From: Paramacrobiotus richtersi
Taxonomy: Eukaryota; Tardigrada; Eutardigrada; Parachela; Macrobiotidae
Assembly (NCBI GenBank): GCA_034698045.1
Contig: JAQGAU010000327.1
Location: 1 to 31,001 of the forward strand
Length of the DNA: 31,001 nucleotides
Reading direction: 5' to 3'
The stretch's first letter is position 1; every line of letters begins with the position of its first letter. The notes below the pieces were generated by a model. That model was not told the origin of the DNA, did no database searches, and worked only from the letters and a program-made list of their open reading frames with translations. Of this stretch, positions 1 through 11,962 are shown in pieces. Both the position numbers and the translations under genes were made by a program.

Positions 1-921
1 CGGATTGCGGGGAATGTGGCGTATGCGTTCCATGGCATGGATGATGCGCTGTGGTTTGTGGATAACAATGGCAAACTATGGAGGATGCATTACCGACAAG
101 CGCCGGAGATGGTATCGTATACGTAATCAGCCGCATAACTATAAATTTCCTTCCTCAAGGTTAACATAAAAACGAGGAAACACGGCGTATAGATCTCTAT
201 GTGAAATCTATTTTTCCTTAATTCTCGCTTGACATATTAACATTCGATTTAACATTATTTGATGTTCTTAAATTACCTGAATTGATTTTTAAACTGTTTC
301 AAACATACAATGAGTGTTAAGCTTAAGTGTCGTCAACCACGGGAAACATTCAAGATATTTTCCAGAGCTAATATGCCCAATAACAGTAAAAAACATTCAT
401 ACAACATGTGCAGTTTGTTTTTATTTATTCTTGTCTTGTACATCAGTCCTTGGGCCGAAGCTAATTTCTTTCGTTTGCTTACCCACATTTAGGTACCAGA
501 CCAGCCACAAGTCCGTTTCACCCGCATTTCTCCCCGTGATTACGACGAAGCCCTTACAGTAACCACCAGCGGTGACCTTTACCGCTATGTCGGGCATAAA
601 TGGATACGCGATCGCAGTGCCTCAAATGTTCGCGATATCGGCCTGGGAAACGCTGGTGAGCAGATGTACGTTGATCGGAATCAGCGGATTTTCGTGTGGA
701 ACTGGGAGAGCTACTCGTGGGTACCCTATGAAGTCAACGGAAAGGGATTTGACCTGTATGATGCCAGCCGTGTTGTTGTGTTCGACGACGCTAATAATGT
801 GCGGAAAAGAGTTAATGGACGTTGGGTGGGGGATACGGAAAAGTGCAAGGATGTCTTTGTACGAGAGGACTCGTACTACTGCATTACACCCAATAATTCT
901 GTGAAGATTGTGCCGTACTGA
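1..921 (+). CDS. Secreted tectonin-like beta-propeller protein, 3' part (gene cut by window start)
   Basis: Only the last exons are present. Exon 1..111 is open from the first base, and exon 493..921 ends in TGA. The intron 112..492 is phase 0 with GT..AG ends. The C-terminus shows regularly spaced short strands typical of tectonin/tachylectin propeller blades (LWFVDNNGKLWRM, LTVTTSGDLYRYV, MYVDRNQRIFVWN, VVVFDDANNVRKR, YYCITPNNSVKIV), each about 30-40 residues from the next. The protein is a paralogue of the gene at 15463-17872: the two align without large gaps over the last ~150 residues, share the block WVPYEVNGKGFDLYD, and have the intron at the same codon. Known tectonin domains bind glycans or lipopolysaccharide; ligand binding here is inference. 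The N-terminus, presumably a signal peptide and low-complexity repeats as in the paralogue, lies outside the window. Confidence 0.8.
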
Positions 922-1903
922 CCGCTGTGTGATAATTTTGCATGTTAAAGTTTTTGGTTCTACGCGATTAAGCTTTTGATATGACGCTCTTTGTGGGTTT
1001 GGGGACACTTTCGTTTTGCTGCTTATTCTCTCCATATTTTCATGGCTTTGATCGCTGGCAAAATTATGTTTTGGTAATAAAACTTGTCGTGAATTCGAAA
1101 CCAATAAAAAGTATTGTAAATTTCATAAAGTGTGCGCCTCATACGCCTGTACTCGTATCTATAATTATGCAAGTTATAACTGTACCCACATGGCCATGGC
1201 CATGAAATACTTAACAAAGCAGAGAAATATGATTAGTCAGCAGCGGAACTTGCAAGTATCGCTTGTAAGTATCACACTTGTATATTTTGTATATAAGGAA
1301 AACATGCTGATTAATCATAAATTATTAGTGCGCGATTTCTGCCTGACGCTCAGACTAATCCCGCCGTGTGGTAAGTATATTCAACGATAGCAAGATTTTG
1401 GCGTTTATTTCGATTTACTGCGTGGCTTAAAGCGGGGCAGTTAAAGTTTCCTGATGGACGATGCAGAAAACTACTAAAACAGATTCCACAAATCATTTCC
1501 ACCAGTACAAATATTGGCAGTTTGTTTTTCCGGTTTCTTTAAAAGAACTGGTATATGACACAGGTGTGATGTGTGATCAGTGCCTTTGTAGTTACTAACA
1601 TTGTAAGACATACTATTTACAAGTTAGTTTATCTACGAGCAGTTATCAGATACATAACGCAAGAGCCAAAGCACACAACCATTAGTTTTTTCCGTTTAAA
1701 GGCACGAATCGACTGTAGAATCAAAATAGTAAAAATGAGTTACATTCTATGTTGACATCATTGGAGAAGCAGTCGTTCACAAAAAAAAATAATTAAAATA
1801 CACTGCAGTGGTACAGTAAAGTTGGGACTGATTCGGAGGCTAAAGAAATCGAGGATAAACGTCCAAGGATCCAAGAAAGACACAGTTGCCTGCATATGCG
1901 CTG
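922..1903. other. Convergent intergenic region
   Basis: This lies between the 3' ends of the first propeller gene (+) and the FMO gene (-). It holds the presumed 3' UTR and poly(A) signals of the former and a 16-base perfect palindrome at 1189-1204. The short ORFs here lack splice-consistent extension or recognisable domains, and I see no gene. Confidence 0.5.
1076..1108 (+). terminator. Poly(A) signals of the first propeller gene
   Basis: Two AATAAA hexamers (1076-1081 and 1103-1108) lie 155-190 bases after the TGA at 919-921, with an AT-rich tail after them. They are the likely cleavage/polyadenylation signals of the + strand gene. Confidence 0.5.
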
Positions 1904-3821
1904 TCAGTGATCAGCAGGTGGTTGCATGAAGTAGTTTTCCGAATCCACTTTCCTTATCACATATTTTTTGGCAGTTAAAGGTGTGGTTTGATAAGTTTCT
2001 CTCACCTTCTCATAGATCTTCCGCAAAACCGGTTCATAGCTCGGAATCCCCAATTCCCGCGCTAAACCGTCAATATATCCCCACAACCGATGGTCCATAA
2101 CATGACCTTCGTGTTCTCTTAAACCTTCCTTCAGTCGGCGATTTAACTCATTGTCCGCTTCCTCGAGCATCTCGCTCAAACTGGGCAGAACAATTTCTCC
2201 CTTCAGTACCGCTTTGAAGTATTTGACTTGGTGATCCAGCACGGGAGTGGCCACGATAAAGGAGCCAATGTAGATGAACGCCATGGTTGGATGGTGACAG
2301 TTGAACATGTGGTGATAGAGGGGTGTCACGAGAGCGCGCTTGACCTTTAGTTGACAGGCTTCATGGAGGAATGGATAATCGAACTCGTAGCCTGTGCAGA
2401 GAATGATACTGTCGACTTGTTCAGTTGTGCCGTCGGCCAAAACGCAGCCGTCTGTTGTAACGGTCTGGATCATTGGAATTTCTTGGACGTTGTCCACTTT
2501 GGAAGGGAATATCTGGTTTTTTGCAGATGGTGGCTTTGCAATGATGATCTACGAAACATATTGTACTGTAAATCACGCACTTCTTTGCAAAGAGTCCGAT
2601 CCAAGAATCTATTAATCTTACAATTGTTAACGCAGAACAGTCAACTCTCAGCGTAAAGATTATTAATTTTTAACACAAAACAAGGTACCAGCATAATCTA
2701 CCTTTAACAGTGATCATTTTATTGGTTTGTTACCTTCTTTGCCACAGGAACCAGCTCTACGGCAAGGTCAGCCGCAGAGATGCTGGCACCGATGATCAGC
2801 ACCGTTTTGTTCTTATATATAGCACGGTCTCGAAAGTCATTGCTGTGGATTACGTGGCCGGTAAAACTGGACAATCCCCGGATGTCAGGACGATGTGGCT
2901 TATTGTAGTGGCTGAAGAACAACACGGTAAATTAAAGAAAAGTTAACTGACTGCAAGAGTTACTCTTTGACCACGTAAGCTTTTCTGAGTGTGCCACGTA
3001 TAACTCGTTGATACCATATGCGGATGAGATGATGAGATGACAGCTTATGCAGTAACTGATTTTAACTAGGCGTATATGCAGAGCTAAACAAAATAGCTTA
3101 CAGTAAAGGGACTGCTGATAACTGCTGAGATATATAATTAAGTATACGTTACCCATTGCAAATGGCAACTGCATCAAAAGTTTCCTTTGAGGCCTCTCCG
3201 CTGTCTAAATTTTCATACGATATATCCCACTGTTCGGACGTGTCTGTGCCTTTGTTGGCGGAAGTAAGAACAGGAATTATTTGAGTAACGCGATGACGAA
3301 ACTGCAGGAAACTTTACTGATTATATCGACAACAAACTTCGCAGTTTTAAAAACACTTAACGTGCAACTGCAGTCAGTGTAGAAAAACTGGTACCTTTAT
3401 AAAGGGAGTTAGCTTGAAATGCTCCGCATAATCCCGTAAATATCTATTGACAACTGCCCAGTTACAATAGGAATCGCCTCCTTTAGGAAATGGGAAATCT
3501 TCAAGTTCCAGCAAATCGCGCGGACCGTTCGTTCTGCGAAAACCACCTTATACTTGCGCGTGTTAATCTTCACGAAACGACTAGTCTGTACGCTTGCTCT
3601 CGCTACCTCATATCACGATATATGCGACAAAAGAATGGCGATGTTTCTGGTTGGCTGACATGTTCTTCGCATCCTGCTGGGTACTTCCAAATACCACCAA
3701 TACAATCAGCTTGCTCAAATGCCACAAGTTGAAAGCTTGGATCCGCGGATAAGTGCTTCAGCGTGCACAATCCAGAATACCCGGAACCGATAACTGCAAC
3801 TCGTTTCACTGAGCTTTCCAT
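1904..3821 (-). CDS. Flavin-containing monooxygenase (FMO), 5 exons, 441 aa
   Basis: FMOs use FAD, NADPH and O2 to oxygenate soft nucleophilic N or S atoms of xenobiotics and metabolites. Exons in coding order: 3821..3607, 3533..3395, 3301..3153, 2911..2734, 2548..1904. All junctions are GT..AG and phases match (2, 0, 2, 0). The FAD-binding GxGxxG is GSGYSG at residues 12-17. The FMO signature FxGxxxHxxx(Y/F) is present as FTGHVIHSNDF (184-194). The NADPH-binding stretch is GASISAAD (209-216), where the second Gly of GxGxxG is Ser, as in insect-type FMOs with GASxSAED. The late conserved TGY is at 279-281 (CTGYEFDYPFL). Length is near the 420-530 aa usual for the family. No C-terminal membrane anchor is seen, so it is probably soluble. 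The start ATG at 3821 lies six codons before the Rossmann strand. The substrate cannot be told from sequence. Confidence 0.95.
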
Positions 3822-4778
3822 AGTTGTTCGTGGATGTTTTGGAACTCAATTTTATATCGTTGTGCGGGAAGAAGCCAAAACTCTGAATTTCAAGCGTCGC
3901 GTTCGAACTTTCCAAGTGTGTTCTCCCAAAAAACGCAGTCAGTCTGCACCATGCAAATTCTTAATATAATACGTTGCTCTATGTCCAGTTGCACGTACCT
4001 GGTCTCGAAAATAAGAAACGCTTGCTAGCTTTTTCAGAACTTTGAACTTACAAGATAACAGATGTCTGTGGCATTCTGTGTCAACAAGTACTTGACGTAT
4101 ATCAAATCAATAACGTGTTAGCCGTGGATTTTACCCAGTTTGACGAGTTAGGTAAATGCGGCATGGTTGGCTTACTGCCGCCGTTCAAGTGATAAGTTAG
4201 AGTCCTTCATATCGGTACGACGTCGGCGCTCGTACATGTAGCTATAGCATATCGGTATGCAGCCGATTAGAATTACTCCGATTGCTTATCGATGGCGCTT
4301 GCACATCTTGCACTGTCGGCATGGCCGACTGGAATTAAAATTATATATTCCGATTGCTTATCGAGGATACCTCGAAATTCGAATGCATCCATTCAAGAAT
4401 TACCATTCATGTGCATACGAAAGATACAGCGTATGCACTATTTATACAGCACGCGATCCGGTTACATTGGACCGTTTGTTTCATAAGGTAGCAAGTTCAG
4501 CAGGTCTGACGATTTTTTAAAAAGCAAACCAAAACAGCAAGCAAACAGTGCATATTTTGGCTGCCAAGATCGGTTCCGTCATGTTCTGCGAGTAGTATCT
4601 CTACTATCACCACTAACCGTAATCGGTAAATTTATCAGACTTATTTGCCCGCACAAGACAACATGACGCAAATGATACTTTTTCTTATTTCGAAAGTGGG
4701 AACAACGGGACAAGGGAACAACGCCCACCTTACATATCGCATAGATTTCTTTAAACAAGTTTTCCTTTATAAAATGGA
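3822..4778. other. Intergenic region upstream of FMO
   Basis: This lies between the FMO start (-) and the 3' end of the kainate receptor (-), so it should hold the FMO promoter and the receptor 3' UTR. A 16-base direct repeat (TCCGATTGCTTATCGA) occurs at 4277-4292 and 4349-4364. The ORFs here are short and show no domains. Confidence 0.45.
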
Positions 4779-4811
4779 TTATCGGGAGGAACGATTGTTG
4801 TCCCGATAATC
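4777..4811. repeat. Perfect 11-bp inverted repeat over the receptor stop codon
   Basis: Arms GATTATCGGGA (4777-4787) and TCCCGATAATC (4801-4811) are perfect reverse complements around a 13-base loop. The TAA stop of the kainate receptor (4779-4781) lies inside one arm, so the mRNA could fold into a hairpin at the end of the reading frame. Confidence 0.6.
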
Positions 4812-7800
4812 AAGCGTATCATGCGCGTACCGGACAACCGGTTTCTTCGATGATCCATGCAGTCGGATCGCGAAACATAATGCACGGCTCATTTCCGTTG
4901 GAATCGGATCCTGTATAAAATTAAGCAGAAAACGACAAGCACCACAACAGATACGGTAAATCTGGTAAAGCTTTTGATGCAGACTTTATATTAAAGATTT
5001 GCATAGCATACCTGATATCCAGAAGACGTTCTCCTAACTTTCCAAACAAACTCCAAAATGGCGACCGCAAAAGCCAGTACCAAACCTGCCCCCAGGATCA
5101 CGAATACGCCGCCCACGTTAGCCAAGCCCAGTTCACTGGCCTGGTCCTGCGGTTTGCTGGTTCCGTCACAGGTCAAGGAATCATTCTTCTTCCACCATCG
5201 ATCCTTTAGTTTGTGCAGCTCGCTTTCTTCTTGCAGTTTCAGTATAGCTTTAGATATTTCATCACGGTACGGGGAGTCTGTATTCGCAAAATGAAGCTTC
5301 TGTTGGTGTCGGATAGATATGCTACGTACGTCGCTGCAAACACTTGTAAGAGCAGAGATTTGCAATAAACGTTATTTGCTCCGTAGATATACAAGTAGCG
5401 TTACATATGTGGTATACTACATGAAAAGCAAAAGGTATTAAATTTTTAAGTGATCAAACGATTCCGTAACGTTTGTTCTCAAGTGTTACGTTTTAAACAA
5501 AATATACTGACTTTTGGGTGTGGCGATACCGAATCCTTTAGAATCTAGCAAGTTGCCGATCTGCGTTAGGTCACAGTCCTGGGACACTTGATATTCCAAG
5601 GATGGAGACTCCATGAGAAAAGCATATTCTTCCTTTTCCTTCTTCACTCGTCCTACCCCGGCACTCGTAGTCTTCATGAAGTTTGACGCATCCGCATTCA
5701 TGGCATCCCACATTCGCTTGTATACCGGTAGTTTCGATTCTTTAAAGAACGTGCATGTTGCTCCACCTTGATAGCATCCGTATTTGATGACACTCTGTTT
5801 TGACAGATCTTCGGCGTTTTCGATTGGTAATTTCATACGTTCCACGGTCAGAAAGGCTGCCAAATTGGCCGTGTAGCTGCTTATCATAATCTGCGAAAGC
5901 AGCACAAGTTATATTCCCTGAGTGAACACATGCATTCACGAAACCATACAAGAACCTGTTGAAACATAGCATTCGCTTAAAATATCATATGACTCCAACT
6001 GAGCCACCGTTTGAAGTTATCATAGGTAAGTTTTTTAACGGTTCTTGGGGTTTCCGTCGTGACCTTTATATTTCCTTATTGCAAATCTTTCTTTCATGTA
6101 GTTACGGTTTGTATAACAAAAAACTGATCGAAACATATTGTTCTCAAAAATATTGCGGATACACAACAGGCAGTCTGTACGAATCGAATCGTAAGGATAA
6201 TTTAGGATACTAACCAAGGTGAAGAACCACCAACATCCGGCCACTATTCGAGTGGACACAGCTCTGGGCGCAATATCCGATCCTTGCTGCATCAGCGAAC
6301 CAATAGTGAACCATAGAGAATTACATATTGTAAACTGATTTTCCACCACATCTCCCTCCTCGTTGCACGGATGGGGATTGTACCATTCGTACGGAGAGAA
6401 GCGTGCTAAGATGAAAATGGTCAGCGACACCACAATGAATGACGTTACCTGCAACGTAACGAATGGTCGTAGTACTTTTTAAAATGCGATAAAGTTACAA
6501 TGCAATATAAAATACATGAATTTACAATACAATATATGAACTTTTATTACCGTATACATCCATACGTCGTATGTCAGGGGATGCAGGAAAGAGAACAACA
6601 GAGGGGCTGTCTTTTTTGGTCGTTTGTACAGGATGGCGATACCCAAATGCATAAAGGGTTTTGTAAAGTCGACTATTTTTTCCCGGTTATAGCTAATCGT
6701 AATGGCCCCAACGGCCATGTCGGCTTGCTTGTCCATTAGTTGTCGCACCAGTCCGTTCCATTCGCCGGTTTTCTCATCAAATACGCCGTGCACTATATAA
6801 TTTTCGGAAATGTTTAATTTAAAACAGCAGAACATGCGTATGGTTTACTGCTACAGTACATTAATATCAGTGAAATATGAGATAAAAACTGTATTTGATT
6901 AAAGAGAATTACGGTGCAATTAGGATCTGATTTAATTTAATTTTACGCATGATTTGATTTGCCATTATGATTTCCTCTAGATTTATAAGAGACTTGTATT
7001 GCTTAGTTCATTACAGTTTTGCTTTTTTGGCTGCAGTTGGTAATCCACTTAATGGCCTCGTAAAGCGATGCAGATATACTAGTTATGGAATTAACAATGC
7101 AGTTTCGATAGTATAAATTGCTGTAGAACACGCATACTTTGCCGATGGTCCGTTTTTCCCACATCAGCAGTAAGTAATTAACATACAGAGTAACAAACAA
7201 TTTTAGCTGGATCGTGTGTACGGCTTTCGCTAATCGAAGATGGAACTGTTAAAATGCAGTCATGATAAAAAAAATTAGGTTGGCTACTTTGACTGACCTT
7301 CCTTTTCGATGACATCCAGTGTGTATTTAAAGCCCACCTCCTGGGCAATGTGTTTCAGCAAATCAACGGCATAGCCCTAAAACAGGTTCAAGTTTACAAA
7401 CTGATCACTGTATAAAAAAAGCTAAAAATATCAATATTGCAAACCTCATAATATCTTGTGCCGTTTTCGTATGTTTTCGTCATAATGTATGGGTTTTCGT
7501 TAACAGCAATAGCTCGCAGAGTTTTATTTCGCATCGCAGTTTTGATCTGGGCCAGATGGTCCGAATAGTCCCACGTAATTACTGCACCGCTTCGCGGATT
7601 CCATTTTCCAACCTGAATTAAAAACAGAATTTCACGTATAGAAGCAAGGTGATATATATACCAATTAAGCTAAATTGAATGTAATTAATTATATATAAAC
7701 AAAACTTTCTGATTTACAGTATATGCATTTGCTTTTCATACGTTTCATACATCTATTAAAAATACGTTTTCAGCTATGTATTTTGTGTTATATAACGTGG

Positions 7801-10629
7801 TCGAACTCTAACGGGAATAAAACGAAACTGTTTTACCGCGTACCCGCGGTACACAATGTATACTGACGTTACAAAGTCTTCAAACAAAAAAATTTCGCAC
7901 CAAAGTTACATAAAACGAAAGTTCACAAAAAAGTGTGCACGAGATGCACTGCGCGGTACTTTTTATATATATTCATCTACCATTCATATTGTGTTCACCA
8001 CAGAGCGTGAGACTTTTGAGTTTTGTATCATGAAGGAACAACTTACTTCTTGATAGCCACTGGACAGCAGCTGAATAATACCCAGGTCAAAATCGGAGCG
8101 AGTACGATTTTCGTCGAATTTGATTAATCCAGTCAGCCCATGGATTTGTGTATTTCCCAGAGCATTCACAACATCTCGGCCACGAGACCAAGCGATCTCC
8201 TTATCACAGCTGACCGGCATCACACTGAGATTAGCTATTTCCGGTCGAGTTAGCGCTTTCGCAAGTAGGAGGACGGAATCGTATAGTAATGCTTGCTCCG
8301 TCTATAAAAATGTGAAAATTGGTATTAAAGTCAATTGTAAAAACTTTCTGTTAAAAACAATGTTCGAACAGATGTTATAATATTGCCCGCAGGCCGCAAG
8401 TTACCGAAATACAGTAAAAGAAACAACATAGCGACGAATATATAAGCTGGGCTGCATACATTGCCAGCTGCCTGCTGCTACTGTTTACCGCTGAATGAAA
8501 ACACAGTTGCTTACTTAATTGTTAGATATTAAACATATACCATAAAGATATATATACATATGCATACAGGAACCATGCAAAAGACTAAAGGTATGTGTTT
8601 TTAAAGACAACGCACTAGAATATATTAGCGTACATATGTCCGGCAAGTTCCGCATGAATTTTGTATGCACTTATTCGATTCGTTTTCGTACAAGAAAAAC
8701 ATGTTACAACAAAGGAAATGGTTAGTCCATCAACAATTAATTGCCTACGTCAGATATTACTTATAATTACCGTTGCAATCATATTTCCCGGTATAGTTCC
8801 CACCGATCCCGGTGTAATTCTTTGGCTGGTCCAGCCGCGAACTGCCGTTTGTACATTTTCTGCCTTGGGATCCAGCAGTGTGAATCCTGTTATGTTCAGA
8901 TGGAAATCGCTAAACATGGAGAGGTCAACTGTGTGGATATCCTAAACAGCAAAAGCACATAAATACGCACATAAATAATTATGCAAATTTTAATACGGTT
9001 TACCAACGCTGTTAGCAGAAACTGGTGATAAGGCGACACCAGTTTCAGTTCCTGGGCTTGACGTAGTATTTCTGGTACTTTGCTGATATGACAATCCACA
9101 ATGATCCGCGACTCGCCACTGGTTCGTACATCTTTAAGGACGTCGTGGTAATTTGGTGCTTTGAGTAATCTCATGGATATTTTGACTTTTGTTGCTGTCC
9201 GAAGCACTTCCTGCAGCCTTATTACACCTACAGCAGCCATACAATAGCGTAACAGTTAAAGAAAACGTAGTACAGCGGCGCAAAAAAGCATTCGGTTTTG
9301 GATTCACGAATCGTTATTACTTGACAACAACTATTGCAGTTTACCAGAATAACCCGACATTTGCAAGTTGTAACTCGTTTAACAAATTATTACTGATTCA
9401 TAATTAAGTTAATTTAATCAAATAGTATTTTGAATATTTTTTTGGTCACCATAAAGAGTTCGAGTGATCGAAACAGTACAAGAAGATGCAAAAAACTCTG
9501 CGCTATTATGCATAATTTTCGCATACATTTTCCGGCCTCTGGAACCAGGTTCACGATAGTTGATCACCAGCTTCTATACTTACTGTCAGTGGTTTCGTAT
9601 AAAATTGTAACAGATGTCCATTGCCATAATCGTATCAGATCACTGAATGCCCTACTCAATATCCGATGATCAGGGTGTAAATTAGTCGAGAAGGATTCGC
9701 TAGGCAGCCATATTCGGTGATCCCAGCGTCCTTCAATGTGCGGAACACCCAACGACGCCGCCATGGACTGGACATTATCAGCGGAAAAACGATGCTGTGG
9801 TCCCACAGTCGCTAGGAGCGGCTCTTGGAATATTTGGCAGACTGCGGTATAAAGAAACTATGAGTATCATAATACTATTTCAAAAGCATTTGATTATTGT
9901 TAATATGCACGAATGGTCACGCTACAATAGTTGCATATAACTTACTTTTTTTAATGCGATCAGCTGTTTAATACTTTTTTAATTTAACTTTTGATAGTTA
10001 CAAAAAAATATAATTATTTATATTATCAATCCCGTTTACTGTTAAATGATTATCGGTCAATAGACGCGGAATTTCTCTCAGCAAATAACAGCAAAGTTTA
10101 AAATTATTACGCAATAAATTATACAGCCACACTAACTCTTCTTGGAAGCTCGGTAACTATCCAAAGGAGGTATATCATGCTTCTTCCCATGTAGTCTAGT
10201 GTTGGCAGTTCGCAGGTCATTCTCTTCGTTCACGGCACTGATGGCGTAGTCGAAAACATACTTTAGATCCGATGAGGCGTCATTAAACAGTCCCACTGTA
10301 AAAAACGGAAGATAGATTCTCACGACTGTAGTAACGTTCCCGGTCATTGCTTATATTCTGCATAACGCAGCCGCATGCAGCAAACACCAATATTTACGTT
10401 ACCAGATTTGTTATGTAAACAAAATAATTAAAAAAACTTTGGTTACACGTGTTCGAACGCGCGCAGCTGCTAACAGAAACATCTCAGTTTTTCATAGCAT
10501 AATGAATTCTTACCTACCTACAGACAAACTATCCGGTAATCCATCCGCATCAGCTAATAGTATAGTTGACCAGCAAAACACCAGCAGAAGACGTACTGCT
10601 GATTGCATATATTTTGGAGTTCTTGCCAT
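4779..10629 (-). CDS. Kainate-type ionotropic glutamate receptor subunit, 13 exons, 892 aa
   Basis: Subunit of a tetrameric glutamate-gated cation channel in the synaptic membrane. Exons in coding order: 10629..10518, 10295..10137, 9841..9584, 9227..9004, 8941..8771, 8301..8047, 7612..7445, 7376..7298, 6792..6551, 6448..6215, 5890..5512, 5277..5012, 4910..4779. Phases agree throughout and the last exon ends in TAA. A signal peptide (about residues 1-30) is followed by an amino-terminal domain starting near [14 protein letters not shown]. The S1 lobe has [19 protein letters not shown] with the glutamate-contacting Thr507 and Arg512. M1 is about 551-572. The pore loop has MQQG (609-612), with unedited Gln at the Q/R site. 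The gating motif SYTANLAAF is at 639-647. The S2 lobe has the binding Glu728 in FLMES. M4 is about 813-838. The last exon gives a cytoplasmic tail resembling kainate receptors ([19 protein letters not shown]). Length matches GRIK proteins (~900 aa). In S1 the usual Pro before the binding Thr is Ala. Confidence 0.95.
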
Positions 10630-11116
10630 CACTGCATGCGATAAAGAACGTGGATGCGGTATTGCTAACTGCTGCATCCGATTCAGTGCTCCCTGTCATG
10701 GTATAACCACTAAGTATTCGCAGCAGGTGTTCTCACAAAGTCCAGAACTCTTTATGTGAACAATTCTGTCATTCCGAATTGTATTGCGCACAGCATTGCA
10801 TTAGAAGGCTCCTAACTAATTATTCCGCGATAGAAACATATTCTATGTTTCAGCGGCGTCGGAAAAATATATCTGGACTGTTAGCACAGATATAGATGAT
10901 GGAGAGACCGGAAATATGCTACAGTCACTGATGTGAGCGCATGCATAATTCACAGGCAGCTGGAACTGCGTGGAAGTGTTCCGCATCGTTAGATATTGCC
11001 GACAGTGCTCGATTCTTCGTCCGCCTGATGAGGGAGCAGTGCAGCTCTATGTACAGATCAAAGAAACCATAAAAAAGTCAGCTTGGCTAGCTGACACGAA
11101 TGTACTAGCATAAACA

Positions 11117-11152
11117 GATGATATCTTAAAGTCTGATGATGTTTTAAAGTCT
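11117..11152. repeat. Tandem 18-base repeat
   Basis: Two adjacent copies of GATGATATCTTAAAGTCT-like sequence differ at two positions. They lie in the divergent promoter spacer. Function is unknown. Confidence 0.6.
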
Positions 11153-11299
11153 TTCAGCGGTACACATCCCCAGCTGATGCTGATTGACGAGGTTCCAGTT
11201 ATTGTAGTTTTAATCAGGCACAGATGCGGCCGCGCTGGTGACTGATTGTGGGATTTAACTGGAGCATGATCAGCCTTTTTATACCAATTAATTTTATTG

Positions 11300-11335
11300 G
11301 CTTATACTGGTATGCCGCGGCATATACCAGTAAGC
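11300..11335. repeat. Imperfect palindrome
   Basis: The stretch reads GCTTATACTGGTAT, then GCCGCGGC, then ATATACCAGTAAGC: arms pair apart from a two-base offset, around a palindromic centre. Flanking CCAATTAAT (near 11284) and its rough inverse TTGGTTTAATTAA (near 11350) hint that the inverted structure extends further, as in a worn foldback or MITE remnant. No target-site duplication was identified. Confidence 0.4.
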
Positions 11336-11962
11336 TATGAACTAGTTATTGGTTTAATTAAGCATATGTTTTGGAGAGAACGCTGAGACCGCGGATGCGC
11401 GATCCGTATCGACGAATAGTAGCTCCAAAATACTGTCTTGCTACTTCGTCCACTGAGGTTTCGAAATTATTGAGTTCGCTGCATTAATTTAGAATTACAT
11501 GTACGAATTCATTAATTTCTCAAGTCTCATTGATGCTGATTTTGCATTGCTAAGCCATAGATGTACCATAGTTTTTCGCGCTTCGATAACTCTGTTCTGG
11601 CTACGATACTTTGTGCACCGTTCGTCGAAAGACATGAGAATGAACAAACGCTGGCGCTAGGCAAAGAACAACAAAACTTATCTTTAATTTTAACTGATGT
11701 ATGAGGCACGGAGAACCTTTGATTGTATGATAGAGACCCTCGCTCTGATACCATCAAAAAGGACAGTTCTGCTGTTTACATCAGATAACACGGCACGCAA
11801 AAAATGTACACGTGTACGGTGTATTTCCGACTGCACAGCATACAAACACTTGCACGAAAAGCATTTGTAGTGCTTGAAAATAAACGGGCGAAAGAAATCT
11901 GAACTGAGAACGTCTGAGGCGGCAAACGCTGGTTTTCGCAGGTTTGTGCTAACTCTGAGACA

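Larger units (their letters stand above)
10630..11962. other. Divergent intergenic region (kainate receptor / LRR gene)
   Basis: This 1.33-kb spacer separates two divergently oriented genes and should contain both promoters. It carries a tandem 18-base repeat (11117-11134 and 11135-11152, 16 of 18 bases equal) and a long imperfect palindrome centred on CCGCGG at 11300-11335. No TATA box or initiator could be assigned with confidence, and no coding region is seen. Confidence 0.45.

Noticed and set aside
622-1104. 160-codon minus-strand open frame
   Set aside because: It overlaps the supported last exon of the first propeller gene on the other strand, and its product shows no domain or splice support.
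5277-5365. Upstream extension of the penultimate kainate receptor exon
   Set aside because: The frame is open to 5365, but only the acceptor at 5278 restores the conserved NSPYRDEI sequence in phase with the previous exon.
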